A stretch of DNA of 64,000 bases, taken from Leptobrachium leishanense (taxonomy: Eukaryota > Chordata > Amphibia > Anura > Megophryidae). The stretch covers positions 162,645,049 through 162,709,048 of the forward strand of contig CM019067.1 of the NCBI GenBank assembly GCA_009667805.1. Reading direction: 5' to 3'. The notes under the pieces were generated by a model. It was not told the origin of the DNA. It saw only the letters and a program-made list of their open reading frames with translations, and searched no databases. Both the position numbers and the translations under genes were made by a program. Below, piece by piece: positions 33,510 through 44,093 of the stretch. Positions within the stretch are counted from its first letter, which is position 1, and every line of letters starts with the position of its first letter.

Positions 33510-35610
33510 CCTACATTGGCCCGGAGCCTCAGCGGTGGCTGTCGTAGGCTGCTCGGCCGGCCTCCAGGCTTAGGCGAGCCCCCGGCTCGGCTGGGCCTGT
33601 AGGCCCAAGCCAAGCCGGGGGCTCGCCTGAGCCTGGAGGCCGGCCGAGCAGCCTGCGACAGCCGGAGGACAGTCACCGCTGGAGCTCAGGGCTAATGTAG
33701 GTGAGTATGTGCTCTCCACACCCACCCTGCTTACTCGGCCGGTATCCAAGCTTAGGCGAGCCCCCGGCTTGGCTTGGGCCTAGAGGCCCTGCCGAGCCGG
33801 GGACTCGCCTGAGCATGGAGGCCGGTCGAGTTGCATGCTCGGCCGTCCTCCAGGCTCAGGGGAGTCCCTGGCTCGGCTGGGCCTCTAGGCCCAAGCCAAG
33901 CCGGGGGCTCGCCTGAGCCTGGATGCCGACCAAGCTTAGGCGAGCCCCCGGCTTGGCGTGGGCCTAGAGGCCCAGCCGAGCCGGGGACTCGCCTGAGCCT
34001 GGAGGACGCCCGAGCATGCAACTCGACCGGCCTCCATGCTCAGGCGAGTCCCCGGCTCGGCAGGGCCTCTAGGCCCAAGCCAAGCCGGGGGCTCGCCTAA
34101 GCTTGGATACCGGCCGAGCAAGCCGGGTGTGTGTGTGTGTGTGTGTAGAGCACATACTCACCTACATCGGCCTCGAGTCCTCCACCGGTTCCACACATAC
34201 TCACCGACATCGGCCCTTAGCTCCTCCAGCGATGGCGGTCCCGCTTGCAGCATCCTCTCTCCGTTGTTCGCCAGGATGACGTCACGAAAGCCTTTGACCC
34301 CCCGGGGGTCAAAGGCTTTCGTGACGTCATTCCGGCGAGCAACGGAGAGAGGATGCTGCAAGCGGGACCGCCATCGCTGGAGGAGCTAAGGGCCGATGTC
34401 GGTGAGTATGTGTTAGGCAACATCGGCCCTGAGCTCCAGCGGTGACCTCCTCCGGCCGAGCAGGCTGCTCGGCCGGCCTCTACGCTTAGGCGAGTCCCCG
34501 GCTCGGCTGGGCCTGTAGGCCCAAGTCAAGCCGGGGGCTCGCCTAAGCCTAGAGGCCCGCCGAGCAGCCAGCGGCAGCCGGAGGAGGTCTCCGTTGGAGC
34601 TCGGGGCCGATTTTTTGTTGTGTTTGTTTGGGAACTTCGGCCCCGATCCTCCAGCGGTGACCTCCTCCGGCTGCCGCTGGCTGCTCGGCGGGCCTCTAGG
34701 CTTAGGCGAGTCCCCGGCTCGGTTTGGGCCTACAGGCTCGGTTTCGCCTGAGCATGGAGGCCGGTCGGCAGCCGGTCACCGCTGGAGCTCAGGGACGCAG
34801 TAGGGGGTTATGTATGTTTTGTGTACCGCGGTGACCTCTTCCGGCCGAGCGGGCTGCTCGGCGGCCTCTAGACTCAGGCGAGTCCCCGGCTCGGTCTGGG
34901 CCTGTAGGCCCATGCCGAGCCGGGGGCTCGCCTGAGCCTGGAGGCCGGTCGAGCAGCCCGCTCGACCGGAGGAGGTCACCGCTGGAGTTCTGGCCGAATT
35001 TTTCGATTGTGTTATGGGTATTTCGTCCCTGAGCTCCAGCGGGGACCGGCGGCCTGCTCGGCGGACCTCCAGGCTTAGGCGAGTCCCCGGCTCGGCTGGG
35101 CCTGTAGGCCCAAACCGAGCTGGGGGCTCGCCCGAGCCTGGAGGCCCGCCGAGCAGGCCGCCGGTCCCCGTTGGAGCTCAGGGACGACGTATGGAGTTAT
35201 GTATGTTTTTTTTGAACTTCGGCCCCGATCCTCCAGCGCTGAGCGGATGCCGAGCGGGCTGCTCAGCCGGCTTCTAGGCTCAGGCGAGTCCCCGGCTCGG
35301 CTTGGGCCTACAGGCCCAGCCGAGCCGGGGACTCGCCTGAGCCTAGAGGCCGGCTGAGCAGCCCGCTCGGCAGCCGGTCACCGCTGGAGGATCGGGGCCG
35401 ATTTAGGTGAGTATGTTTTGTGAACTTCAGCCCCGAACCTCCAGCGCTGACCGACTGCCGGCGGCCTATTCGGCGGACCTCTAGGCTCAGGCGAGTCCCC
35501 GGCTCGGCTGGGCCTGTAGGCCCAAACCGAGCCGGGGGCTCCCTTGAGCCTGGAGGCCCGCCGGCAGCCGGAGGACGGTCAGCGCTGGAGGATCGGGGCA
35601 TCTGGCGGCC
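33510..35610. repeat. Cluster of GC-rich palindromes with shared cores
   Basis: Successive inverted repeats have centres near 33599, 33785, 33886, 33970, 34070, 34304, 34514, 34730, 34905, 35105, 35315 and 35516. Most centre on GGGCCTGTAGGCCC, GGGCCTAGAGGCCC or GGGCCTCTAGGCCC, with arms containing GGCGAGTCCCCGGCTCGGC. The palindrome centred near 34304 repeats P1's GACGTCACGAAAGCCTTTGA core. The four centred 33785-34070 lie within one larger inverted repeat (about 33697-34166). Confidence 0.88.
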
Positions 35611-35614
35611 GTGT

Positions 35615-35710
35615 AAACACAGGTAGCTGCGCGCGGCTCGTGCCGTTTTTTTTTTTTTTCACGCGGCCGGCACGCGCAGCTACCTGTGTGTTTTAATGGC
35701 CGCTTTCAAA
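35615..35710. repeat. Terminal palindrome near the Helitron 5' end
   Basis: ACACAGGTAGCTGCGCGCGG and its mirror CGCGCAGCTACCTGTGTG flank a T-run (35645-35659). It lies about 70-165 bp inside the Helitron 5' end. Confidence 0.75.
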
Positions 35711-35779
35711 AGTCCGTCGCGCATGCGCAGACGGCTTTTGGCGACGGACGTTTTTAGGCTTATTCTATTATAGTATAGA

Positions 35780-36397
35780 TTATCTATTTATATCTCAGAT
35801 CTTTTAATTTTGAATACTCAGTATTAAAATGTTCTCTTGTATCACATCTCCTTTTAGCTGCAGTAAAGGAAGGATGTTACGCTGTTAGAGAATCCTACAT
35901 TTGTTCCATACCATTTCATATTGAAACAATACTTATTAAACTATACCCTCCTTTTCCTCAATGTTTTGTAGGATAATACATAAGTTAATATTGCCTGATC
36001 TTATTTTGAGCCTGGGAATTGGTTAACTCAGTGTATAACATTGTTATAGCTAAATAAGATTATATATATTTTTTCTTTTCGTTTCTGTCTTTGCTCTTGC
36101 ACAGTATTTTCCAAGGTATGGTTTGAAAGTTAAGCGTCTTAAGAACTATATTTTGTATATTCCCCATTGCTCCAGCAATTACTTTTACTCTACAGAATAA
36201 AGAATTTGTTCATCAAATTCTTAGTGGCCTTCTTTCCATATATAATAATAGTAATTACATGCATTTATTGGATTCTTCCTTGATTACAGTGAAGAGGTCT
36301 AGGGACTCTGACCACACTGAATATATAGGAAGCACCTATAAAAAATAACTTTGTTAAAGAGATCTACCATGCCAAAAACGTAGCGTGTAAGTGGGGT
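35780..36397. other. Unrecognised AT-rich stretch right of the Helitron
   Basis: No element ends or coding signal recognised. The sharp GC drop at 35760-35780 coincides with the Helitron edge. Confidence 0.55.
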
Positions 36398-36865
36398 TTA
36401 ACCCTTTCGCTGCTGAGGCTTTTCACACCTCTGTGCTGAGGTCATTTTTACCGGTTTTGCTCATCATGTTTAAACGTGTTTTGAAGGCTTATTTTAGTAT
36501 ATGACCCAGACATATTATATATCGTTCTTTCCGTCAGACTCGGTAGATTCATAATATGTCATTATTATAAGTATACATCATGACCTGTCTGTATATTATA
36601 ACAAAAAATGCAATAAAATATGTATTTTCAATAATTTAAATGTGTAAAGTGTTTTTTTTTTCACATTTTAACATGCGAGCAATTGCGGTTATATTTTGTA
36701 TGGGGTGTGCTTGTTAAAAAAATTAGAGATGGGTCTCGTTACATTTTTTTTTGGGGAAAATTACACGATTTTTAACAAACGCACCGCATACAAAAATCGT
36801 TAGTGCAGCATCATTGTTCACATTATAATTGAAATGGGAACAATATTGCTGCATTGCATTTCTCC
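36398..36865 (-). mobile_element. piggyBac-type MITE, large form, truncated
   Basis: Starts TTAACCCTTTCGCTGCTGAG at 36398, then in reverse order the landmarks GCTCATCATGTTTAAACG, TCCGTCAGACTCGG and GCAGCATCATTG. The far end is lost after about 36865. It closely matches 44.98-45.42 kb in reverse. Confidence 0.7.
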
Positions 36866-37560
36866 AATCCTAGCCCTACCGGATCCCCAACATCACTTTT
36901 TTTTCCTGGAGGATGATGCCTCTGACTTTTCTACCTGGGCCACGGATCTCCTTGGGGCTGCGGAGCTATCCATGGTGCTGATTCAGAACCAAGGACAGCA
37001 ACCCCAAGGCGCTCCATAGCTATCTGTGGTGCTGAAACATAGTATTCATTGTCGAACGCAGCCGGACTTGAAGAAAATAATACAGCTGTGTTCAGCAAAT
37101 AAAAAAAGCCTTATTGCTTTAAAATAAATTAGGAAACATAAAATTGAACCCAAAAAATCCTGAAAAATGCCTAAAGAAATCCTAAAAAATAAATAAATAC
37201 AGAGACTTTTTGCTGCAAGTGAAAATATAAATGGTTGAATAAATATTTAGTACAAATGGGGAATATTTTTTTACATTGAAACCTATGAGATTATTTTGTA
37301 CGGCTGGTATTTTCATTTAATTTTAATAGTAGTAACTAATTAATCCATTTCACATTCCAAAATAACTAATAAAAAACAAAATAATCCAAAATACGAAATA
37401 ACTCATAAAAACGAAATACGAAGTGATACGAAATAATGGCCGTCTGAAAATACGAATCGGCTGAAAACACAAATCACAGTAACATAACAAATGAACTGAA
37501 ACAAACAAAAAATGGGATGAAATGATCCGGAACAAAATGAAAAAAGCAAAACAGAATTTA
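36866..37560. other. Unassigned, probably part of a hAT-like element
   Basis: About 37080-37290 resembles 60.88-61.02 kb and, more weakly, 39.60-39.70 kb (runs of AAATCCTAAAAAAT, then ACATTGAAACCTATG). Sequence flanking the Harbinger insertion at 37.56 kb continues to GTGCACATGTCTA near 38031, which looks like a hAT-type terminus. The left end is not identified. Confidence 0.4.
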
Positions 37561-37987
37561 GGTTGGGGTCAGACGAACGCAGTGAGAACCTGCGTGTAGC
37601 CGCACTTTATTACGGCCGTGGTAGCAGCAAATGACGTCCAACGCAGACCCACACACAAAGTACGGCCGCACGAAAGTTTGGCCGCGCAACGCAAGCGGCA
37701 AGCAAACGCATTTTTGCAAGAACGTCGAACCACTGGTACTGACGTACAGAGTGCGCTGCGTCCGCATAGCGGCGTGTGTGCGTGATTAGGAGACGTCAGA
37801 CGCTGCTCATGTCCAGCCAGCATAACTTCCAGACAGCCAAAGTTTCCTGTTTTGGATCTGTAAAAAATCACGGCCGTAAATACGCATCGTATGACCGCTA
37901 TCGCGTATTCCGTGAAAAAGTACGCCCATGCGTTCGGATGCACTTTGTTATGGACGATTCGAAAAATGCGTTCGTCTGACCCTAGTC
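37561..37987. mobile_element. Harbinger-type MITE, copy 4
   Basis: GGTTGGGGTCAGACGAACGC at 37561 and CGTCTGACCCTAGTC ending 37987, flanked by TTA and TAA. Same family as copies 1-3. Confidence 0.82.
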
Positions 37988-38044
37988 TAAATGATACTAA
38001 ACAAAATGAACATTTTGGCCGTGCACATGTCTAGCAGTTATCAT

Positions 38045-38830
38045 TGCTTTTCACAAAAAGAGATTCACAGGCAAGGATATTGATGCTAGTAAGAATGCAC
38101 CAAAAGCATTTATCAGATCATCAAGAATTTTAAGGAGAGAGGTTCAATTGTTGTGAAGAAGGCTTCATGGCGTCCACAAAAGTCCAGCAAGCATCAGCAG
38201 CGTCTCCTAAAGTTGATTCAGCTTGGGATCGAGGCACCACCAGTGCAGTGCTGGCTCCAGGATGGCAGCAGGCAGGTGTGAGTGCATCTGCATGCAGAGT
38301 GAGGCGAAGACTTTTGGAGGATGGCTTGGTGTCAAGAAAGGAAGCAGTTTTTCTCGGTCAGGAAAAACATCAGGGACAGACTGATATTCTGCAAAAGGTA
38401 CAGGGATTGAACTGCTGAAGACTGGGGTAGAGTGGTTCGGGGAACAAAACATCAAAATTTTGAGCCCATGGCCAGGAAAATCCCCAGACTTTAATCCCAT
38501 TGAAAATTTGTGGTTAATCCTCAACAGGCGGGTGGACAAACAAAAACCAACAAATTCTCACAAACTCCAAGCATTGATTATGCAAGAAAGGACTGTTTTC
38601 AGTCAGGATGTGGCCTAGAAGTTTATTGACAGCATGTCAGGGTGAATTGCAGACGCCATGATAAAGAAGTTTCAACACTGCAAATATTGACTCTTTGCAT
38701 AAACCTAATGACACATGAAATGCTTGCATTTATCCTTCAGTATACCACAGTAACATCTTAAAATAAAAGATCTAAAAACACTGAAGCAGCAGACTTTCAC
38801 ACAAATATTAATTTTCACATTCTCAAAACC
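38045..38830 (+). pseudogene. Tc1-like transposase remnant, internally deleted
   Basis: Plus-strand pieces of a Tc1-type transposase: a region equivalent to GRP-KSSKHQQRLLKLIQL near 38180-38225, then ASACRVRRRLLEDGLVSRK near 38285-38340 in the helix-turn-helix part. A deletion removes the first and middle catalytic segments. The C-terminal block follows near 38430-38560 as QNIKILSPWPGKSPDFNPIE and NLWLIL, including the catalytic Glu. An in-frame TAG follows DVA near 38620. Different subfamily from the copies at 1-1087 and 56.8 kb. Confidence 0.82.
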
Positions 38831-39216
38831 TTTGGTCATGGTCTTACACTTTCACTCTTGGTTTATTTGGGATGTTTGTACTTAAAAAATCTTTTGGGGT
38901 TGGTCTTGCTCTCTATAGCTATCTCTTTTTTCATTTTCTAGTTTAGTCTATTTAATCGCCATTTTACATGCTTTATAGGATGTCTCAGATTTGCCAGATT
39001 TAAAAGATTTAAATGCCTTCTTTTTAGTTTTCATTTCCTGGGTTACCTCCCTACAAAGTCATATTGGTTTCAGTTTGTTTCTTTTATAATATATATATAT
39101 ATATATACACCCAGTGGTATATATTGAGCTATGTACATTTGTAGTGTTAGTTTGAGGATATTCCACTTATCCACTTAAGAACTATATGGGGAATATTCCA
39201 AAATACTTTTAGCTGT
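38831..39216. other. Unassigned stretch, possible LINE scrap
   Basis: Contains a (TA)n tract near 39085-39108. About 38870-39060 vaguely resembles the antisense of a CR1-type linker region. I cannot confirm it. Confidence 0.35.
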
Positions 39217-39889
39217 TGTCACAGGGGGCGCTTTAGCGCGGTCCTCTATGGCACGGAAACAGTCTCTTCATACAGCTCAGAGTTTTTATTTTGTCACTCC
39301 AGCAAACAAACAAACAAAATATAACAGAAAACAAAGCCTAACTCGTCTGAGTGTTGACTAAACAATAAAACGTCCCTCACTACCTTGGGAAAATAACCAA
39401 AAGAAATACCAGCTTTTTGAAGTCCTCGTTCCAAGCTGCCAAACCAGAGCTCCACCGTTCTCGATGTGTGTGTTTGTTAGGGATGAGCTGTTTGGTTCGA
39501 TCAGTTCGGAGTTCGATTCGAACTTTGGCCGTTCGCAAGTTCACGAACTTCGAACTTTTTGGCGTGTTTGGTTCGAGTTCGCAAATTTTTTTTTAAAAAA
39601 AGTATAAAAAATGCTTAAAAAATACTAAAAAATCTAGAAATAAAGAGACTCTTTACTGCAGAATATTATAAGCAATGGTTTATTAGATATTGAATTAAAA
39701 ACTAATGTGTACGTGCAAATATTCTCACCTCTAAATGACCTGTGTTTTCAAACGGCATAAACAACAGGTGTTTTTAGTCTGGTCTAATGAATTTGATACA
39801 TTGTATGTATGTAGATATACTGAGGGTGTGGTGTCTGCTTCTGAGAAGTGTTAATTTCTCTGCTAAATCTTCCTCTAATATGCTGCATT

Positions 39890-40498
39890 TCACTGCTGTG
39901 TGCTCAGCTCATTTTTACCGCTTTCGCTCATCATGTTTAAACGCGATTTGAAGCCACATTTTATTAAATAATCCAGACATATTAGATATCGTTCTTTCCG
40001 GCAGACTCCGCAGATTCATAATATATCATTTATATATGTTTACGTCATGTCCTATCTGTATATTATGACAAAAATGCAATAAAAATTGAATTTTTAATCA
40101 TCTGCAGTGTGTAAAGTGTTTTTTTTTCACATTTTAGCACATGAGCATTTGCGGTTATGTTTTCTATAGGGTGCGCTTGTACAAAAATTAGAAATGGGGA
40201 CTTGTTTCATTTTGTGGGGGGAATTACGTGATTTATAGCAAACGTACGCCATAGAAAAAAATCATTAGTGCATCATCGTTCACATTATAATTGAAATTTG
40301 AACAATATTGCTGCATTAATAAAAATAACACACAAAAAATACATGTTTTTCTTTTCTTTTTTTTAACTTATACCTGGTCATGTTGGGTATCAGTCGAAAG
40401 GCCATGCTCAGGCCTTTCGATTGACACCCTCCATGACCCCCTAGATGCCTGGAGATATCGGGGTTCAAATGAACCCCCTATCTCCACCAGGGGATTGG
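39890..40498 (-). mobile_element. piggyBac-type MITE piece, large form
   Basis: Begins at TTTCACTGCTGTGTGCTCAG (degenerate end without TTAA), then GCTCATCATGTTTAAACGCG, TCCGGCAGACTCCG and TGGTCATGTTGGGTATC near 40380, with a hairpin AGGCCATGCTCAGGCCTTTC. It stops where the 34-bp minisatellite starts. Confidence 0.6.
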
Positions 40499-40692
40499 CC
40501 TGGGCAATATATAAATGCATGACGTGAGCTGGCCTGGGCCTGGGCAATATATATACACATGATGTGAGCTGGCCTGGGCAATATATATACGCATGATGGC
40601 GCATCTGTGACTGTCTGTGAGCATGATGTGAGCTGGCCTGGGCAATATATATATACGCATGATGTGAGCTGGCCTGGGCCTGGGCAATATAT
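40499..40692. repeat. 34-bp minisatellite, left block
   Basis: Units of the type GATGTGAGCTGGCCTGGGCA plus ATATATATACGCAT, with a longer variant including GCGCATCTGTGACTGTCTGT. Interrupted by the CR1 LINE at 40693. Confidence 0.85.
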
Positions 40693-42192
40693 AGAAACAT
40701 AGAAACATAGAAACATAGAAAAATGTCGGCAGATAGGAACCTTTCGGCCCATCTAGTCTGCCCAATTACATGGATACTTAACCTGGATTTATCTTTTGTT
40801 TAGGATAGCCTTATGCCTATCCCATGCTTGCTTAAATTCAATTACTGTTTTGGCCTCTACCACTTCTACTGGAAGACTGTTCCATGTATCCACCACCCTC
40901 TCAGTAAAATAATGCTTCCTGATGTTACTTTTAAACTTTGCCCCTCTAATCTAAGACTATGTCCTCTTGTTTTGCTATTTTGTTTCCTTTTAAATATACT
41001 CCCTTCCTCTACTTGTGGATTCCCTTTACGTATTTAAATGTTTCTATCATATCTCCTCTGTCTCGTCTTTTTTCCAAGCTGTACATGTTAAGATCATTAA
41101 GCCTTTCCTGGTAACTTTTCTCCTTCAAGCCGTACACCATTTTAGTAGCCCTTCTCTGAACTCTCTCTAAGATGTCTATATCCTTCTGGAGATACGGTCT
41201 CCAGTACTGCACACAGTACTCCAAGTGAGGTCTCACCAGTGCTCTGTACAGTGGCATGAGCACTTCCCTTTTCTACTGCTAATACCTCTCCCTACACAAC
41301 CAAGCATTCTGCTAGCATTTCCTGCTGCTCTATTACATTGACTACTTACCTTTAGATCCTCTGCAATGATAACCCCTAATCCTTTCCTCAGATGTTGAGG
41401 TTAGGACTGTATCAAATATTCTATATTCAGCCCTTGGGTTTTTACGTCCCAGGTGCATTATCTTGCACTTATCCACATTAAAACTCAATTGCCACAACTC
41501 CGACCATTTTTTTAGTTTACCTAAATCATTTGTCATTTGGCTGATCCCTCCAGGAACGTCAACCCTGTTGCAAATCTTTGTGTCATCAGCAAAAAGACAT
41601 ACTTTTCCATTAATACCTTCTGCAATATCACTAATAAAAATATTAAAGAGAATGGGTCCAAGTACTGACCCCTGAGGTACCCCACTGGTAACAAGACCTT
41701 GTGCCGAATAAACTCCATTTACCACAACCCTCTGTTGTCTGTCACTCAGCCACTGCCTAATCCAGTCAACAATATTGGAATCTAAACTCAAAGATTGCAA
41801 TTTATTGATAAGCCTTCTATGCGGAACAGTATCAAAAGCCTTACTGAAATCTAAATAAGCAATGTCTACTGCACCACCTGTGTCTATTATTTTTGTTACC
41901 CAATCAAAAAAATCAATAATTAGTTTGGCATGATCTCCCTGAGGTAAACCCATGTTGTTTCTGATCCTGTAATCTATGTGTTTTTTAGATGTTCAACAAT
42001 CTTTCCATTAACATGGTTTTCCATTAATTTCCCCACTACTGACGTAAGACTAACTGGCCTATAGTTCCCCGATTCCTCCCTACTACCCTTCTTGTAAATG
42101 GGCACAACATTTGCTAATTTCCAGTCTTCTGGGACGACTCCCGTTAACAAGGATTGGTTAAATAAATCTGTTAACGGTTTTGCTATTACATC
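40693..42192 (-). mobile_element. CR1-clade LINE, second copy
   Basis: 3' end with repeated AGAAACATAG at 40693, 5' truncation near 42192. It lies inside the 34-bp minisatellite, which resumes immediately on the right, so it was inserted after the array existed or the array spread on both sides. Same family as 6197-8335. Confidence 0.88.
41009..42190 (-). pseudogene. CR1-type ORF2 remnant, frameshifted
   Basis: RT pieces in order: DVIAKPLTDLFNQSLLTGVV and NYRPVSLTSVVGKLM (about 42190-42010), YLDFSKAFDTVPHRRLINKL, SGVPQGSVLGPILFNIFIS, FADDTKICNRVDVPGG (41953-41540), then [20 protein letters not shown] (41263-41009). Frame breaks lie near 42010-41950, where the motif after KLM is scrambled, and near 41375, where bases are missing relative to the first copy. 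FADD is intact. The codon mutated to TGA in the first copy reads GGA here. Confidence 0.88.
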
Positions 42193-42912
42193 ATGATGTG
42201 AGCTGGCCTGGGCAATATATATATACGCATGATGGCGCATCTGTGACTGTCTGTGAGCATGATGTGAGCTGACCTGGGCAATATATATATACACATGATG
42301 TGAGCTGGCCTGGGCCTGGGCAATATATATACGCATGGTGGCGCATCTGTGACTGTCTGTGAGCATGATGTGAGCTGGCCTGGGCAAAATATATATATAT
42401 ACGCATGATGTGAGCTGGCCTGGGCCTGGGCAATATATATATGCATGATGTGAGCTTGCCTGGGCAATATATACGCATGATGGCGCATCTGTGACTGTCT
42501 GTGAGCATGATGTGAGCTGGCCTGGGCAATATATATACGCATGATGTGAGCTGGCCTGGGCAATATATATACGCATGATGGCGCATCTGTAACTGTCTGT
42601 GAGCATGATGTGAGCTGGCCTGAGCAATATATATACGCATGATGTGAGCTGGCCTGGGCAATATATATACGCATGATGGTGCATCTGTGACTGTGATCAT
42701 GATGTGAGCTGGCCTGGGCAATATATATATACGCATGATGTGAGCTGGCCTGGGCAATATATATATACGCATGATGTGAGCTGGCCTGGGCAATATATAT
42801 ACGCATGATGTGAGCTGGCCTGGGCAGTGCATATATGCATGATGGTGCATCTGTGACTGTCTGTGAGCATGTTGTGAGCTGGCCTGGGCAATATATATAT
42901 ACGCATGATGAA
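42193..42912. repeat. 34-bp minisatellite, right block
   Basis: About 720 bp of units GATGTGAGCTGGCCTGGGCA + (AT)n + CGCAT, alternating with units that add GGCGCATCTGTGACTGTCTG. Long frames of MRIYIAQASSHHAY type are repeat by-products. Confidence 0.9.
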
Positions 42913-43504
42913 AATTTGCAAAGGATAAGGCACGCAAAGTGAAATTTTGATGTGTCTGAAATTGAAACTTACGTGACAACTCTTATTTATTTTTTTTCGG
43001 CAATTTAGATTTGTTCAATACAGTAAATTTCAATTTGTTTAATAGAGTTAATTTAAAATGGTTTAATACAGTTTATTTATATTTATTTTACCTTTACTAT
43101 TGGTGCTTTTCAAACTTTATTCTTAAATAAAAAGAAATTTAGCAGTTTCACGTTGTGTCGTTTTTGTTTATTTTTTGGGGGGTGCAAGTAGCTGGTCTTG
43201 CCTAGGGCGCAAAATAGTCTAGCACAGGCCCTGACCGCATGGTCCACCCCTGCACTCTTCCACAATACCACAGAGGGGTTACTGTATGATGGCACTTGCT
43301 CGCCTGGCACCAAAGGCACAATATTTGGGTGCACTGCCACTGACGCCTGTACCAGATTCATATCCTCAGAGGGGTTACTGTGTGACGGCACCGTTGCCGA
43401 CGCTAAAAGCCCAATTTTAAAGCACCTATTGTTACTTTCATCCAAAGCCTGCATAAGTTTCACCATAATTTAGCCAAAAATTCACAAACTTTTTCTGCGC
43501 GTCC
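42913..43504. other. hAT-internal stretch, otherwise unassigned
   Basis: AT-rich to about 43150, then a block (about 43185-43230) reading GGTCTTGCCTAGGGCGCAAA that looks like a dispersed repeat I cannot name. CAGAGGGGTTACTGTATGAT at about 43270 is nearly repeated at about 43370. Confidence 0.45.
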
Positions 43505-43978
43505 TAAAATGTCTTTTCATACAGGCTGCCGCCCCAAGCAGTTGTTTATGAATAGATTAAAGGAAAAGCATTTACCATCATTTGAAATGTCATTTTTTTG
43601 TTTTTAAATGTTTCTATACATCCTAGAAATCCGCCACTTCACAGGCAGGTTATGGGGACCTCCTAGGCTCGATATTTGAAGGAATTTTTGGTTTTTATTT
43701 TTAACCCTTATTTCATGGAAATGTCCACTGTCCCTTTAAAAACGTATTTTTTTTTAACTTTTTGTCCTTGTTTCCTGTCCCCCAGGGCACTACCCGGACC
43801 CCCATACACCTTTTATGGCAAATATCTAGCATATATGCCCTTTTGGAGGGCACTCTAAAAATCTAATTTTGAGTCCCATTGACTTGTATTGAGTTCGAGT
43901 TCGAATTAGAACATTTGGAAAGTTCAAGTTCGAATGCGAACCGAACTCGGGGGTGTTCGGCTCATCACTAGTGTTTGT

Positions 43979-44093
43979 CTGTCTCTCTCTCAATCTCAAT
44001 CTCCTTGCTTCCTCTCACTGGTTCCTCACACCCAGGAAACATTCAAGGGCATTTAATTAGCAGGTGGGGAAACCTTGCAGCACAGGGAACAGT
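43979..44093. other. Middle piece of the split solo LTR
   Basis: Lies between the hAT target duplication and the TTAA MITE. It continues the LTR sequence described at 39217-45515. Confidence 0.5.

Larger units (their letters stand above)
31470..35779 (-). mobile_element. Non-autonomous Helitron carrying tandem repeats and palindromes
   Basis: On the minus strand the element begins TCTATACTATAATAG at 35779, preceded by host A (complement of 35780), and ends CTAG at 31473-31470, followed by host T. Nine bases before CTAG lies a perfect hairpin, CTGCCC-TCT-GGGCAG (31497-31483). TC start, 3' hairpin, CTRR end and insertion between A and T without duplication are the diagnostic Helitron features. 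No Rep/helicase frame exists. The 4.31 kb of cargo is a 19-bp minisatellite, a 21-bp array and a cluster of GC-rich palindromes. Mobility would have needed an autonomous Helitron elsewhere. Confidence 0.9.
39478..43970 (-). mobile_element. hAT element with 8-bp TSD, heavily loaded
   Basis: TAGGGATGAGC at 39478 and GCTCATCACTA ending 43970, with identical flanks GTGTTTGT (39470-39477 and 43971-43978). Same family as 14940-17301 in the opposite orientation: 39600-39890 matches 16.4-17.15 kb reversed and 43505-43890 matches 15.05-15.43 kb reversed. It holds a piggyBac-type MITE piece (39890-40498), a 34-bp minisatellite and a CR1 LINE. No hAT transposase frame. Confidence 0.9.

Noticed and set aside
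33274..35710. CpG-island promoter of a host gene
   Set aside because: GC and CpG content are high, but they come from palindromic repeats inside the Helitron boundaries. No exon follows on either side.
42186..42979. Frames of 78-262 codons with MRIYIAQASSHHAY repeats
   Set aside because: By-products of the 34-bp minisatellite on the minus strand. The same peptide appears in several frames.
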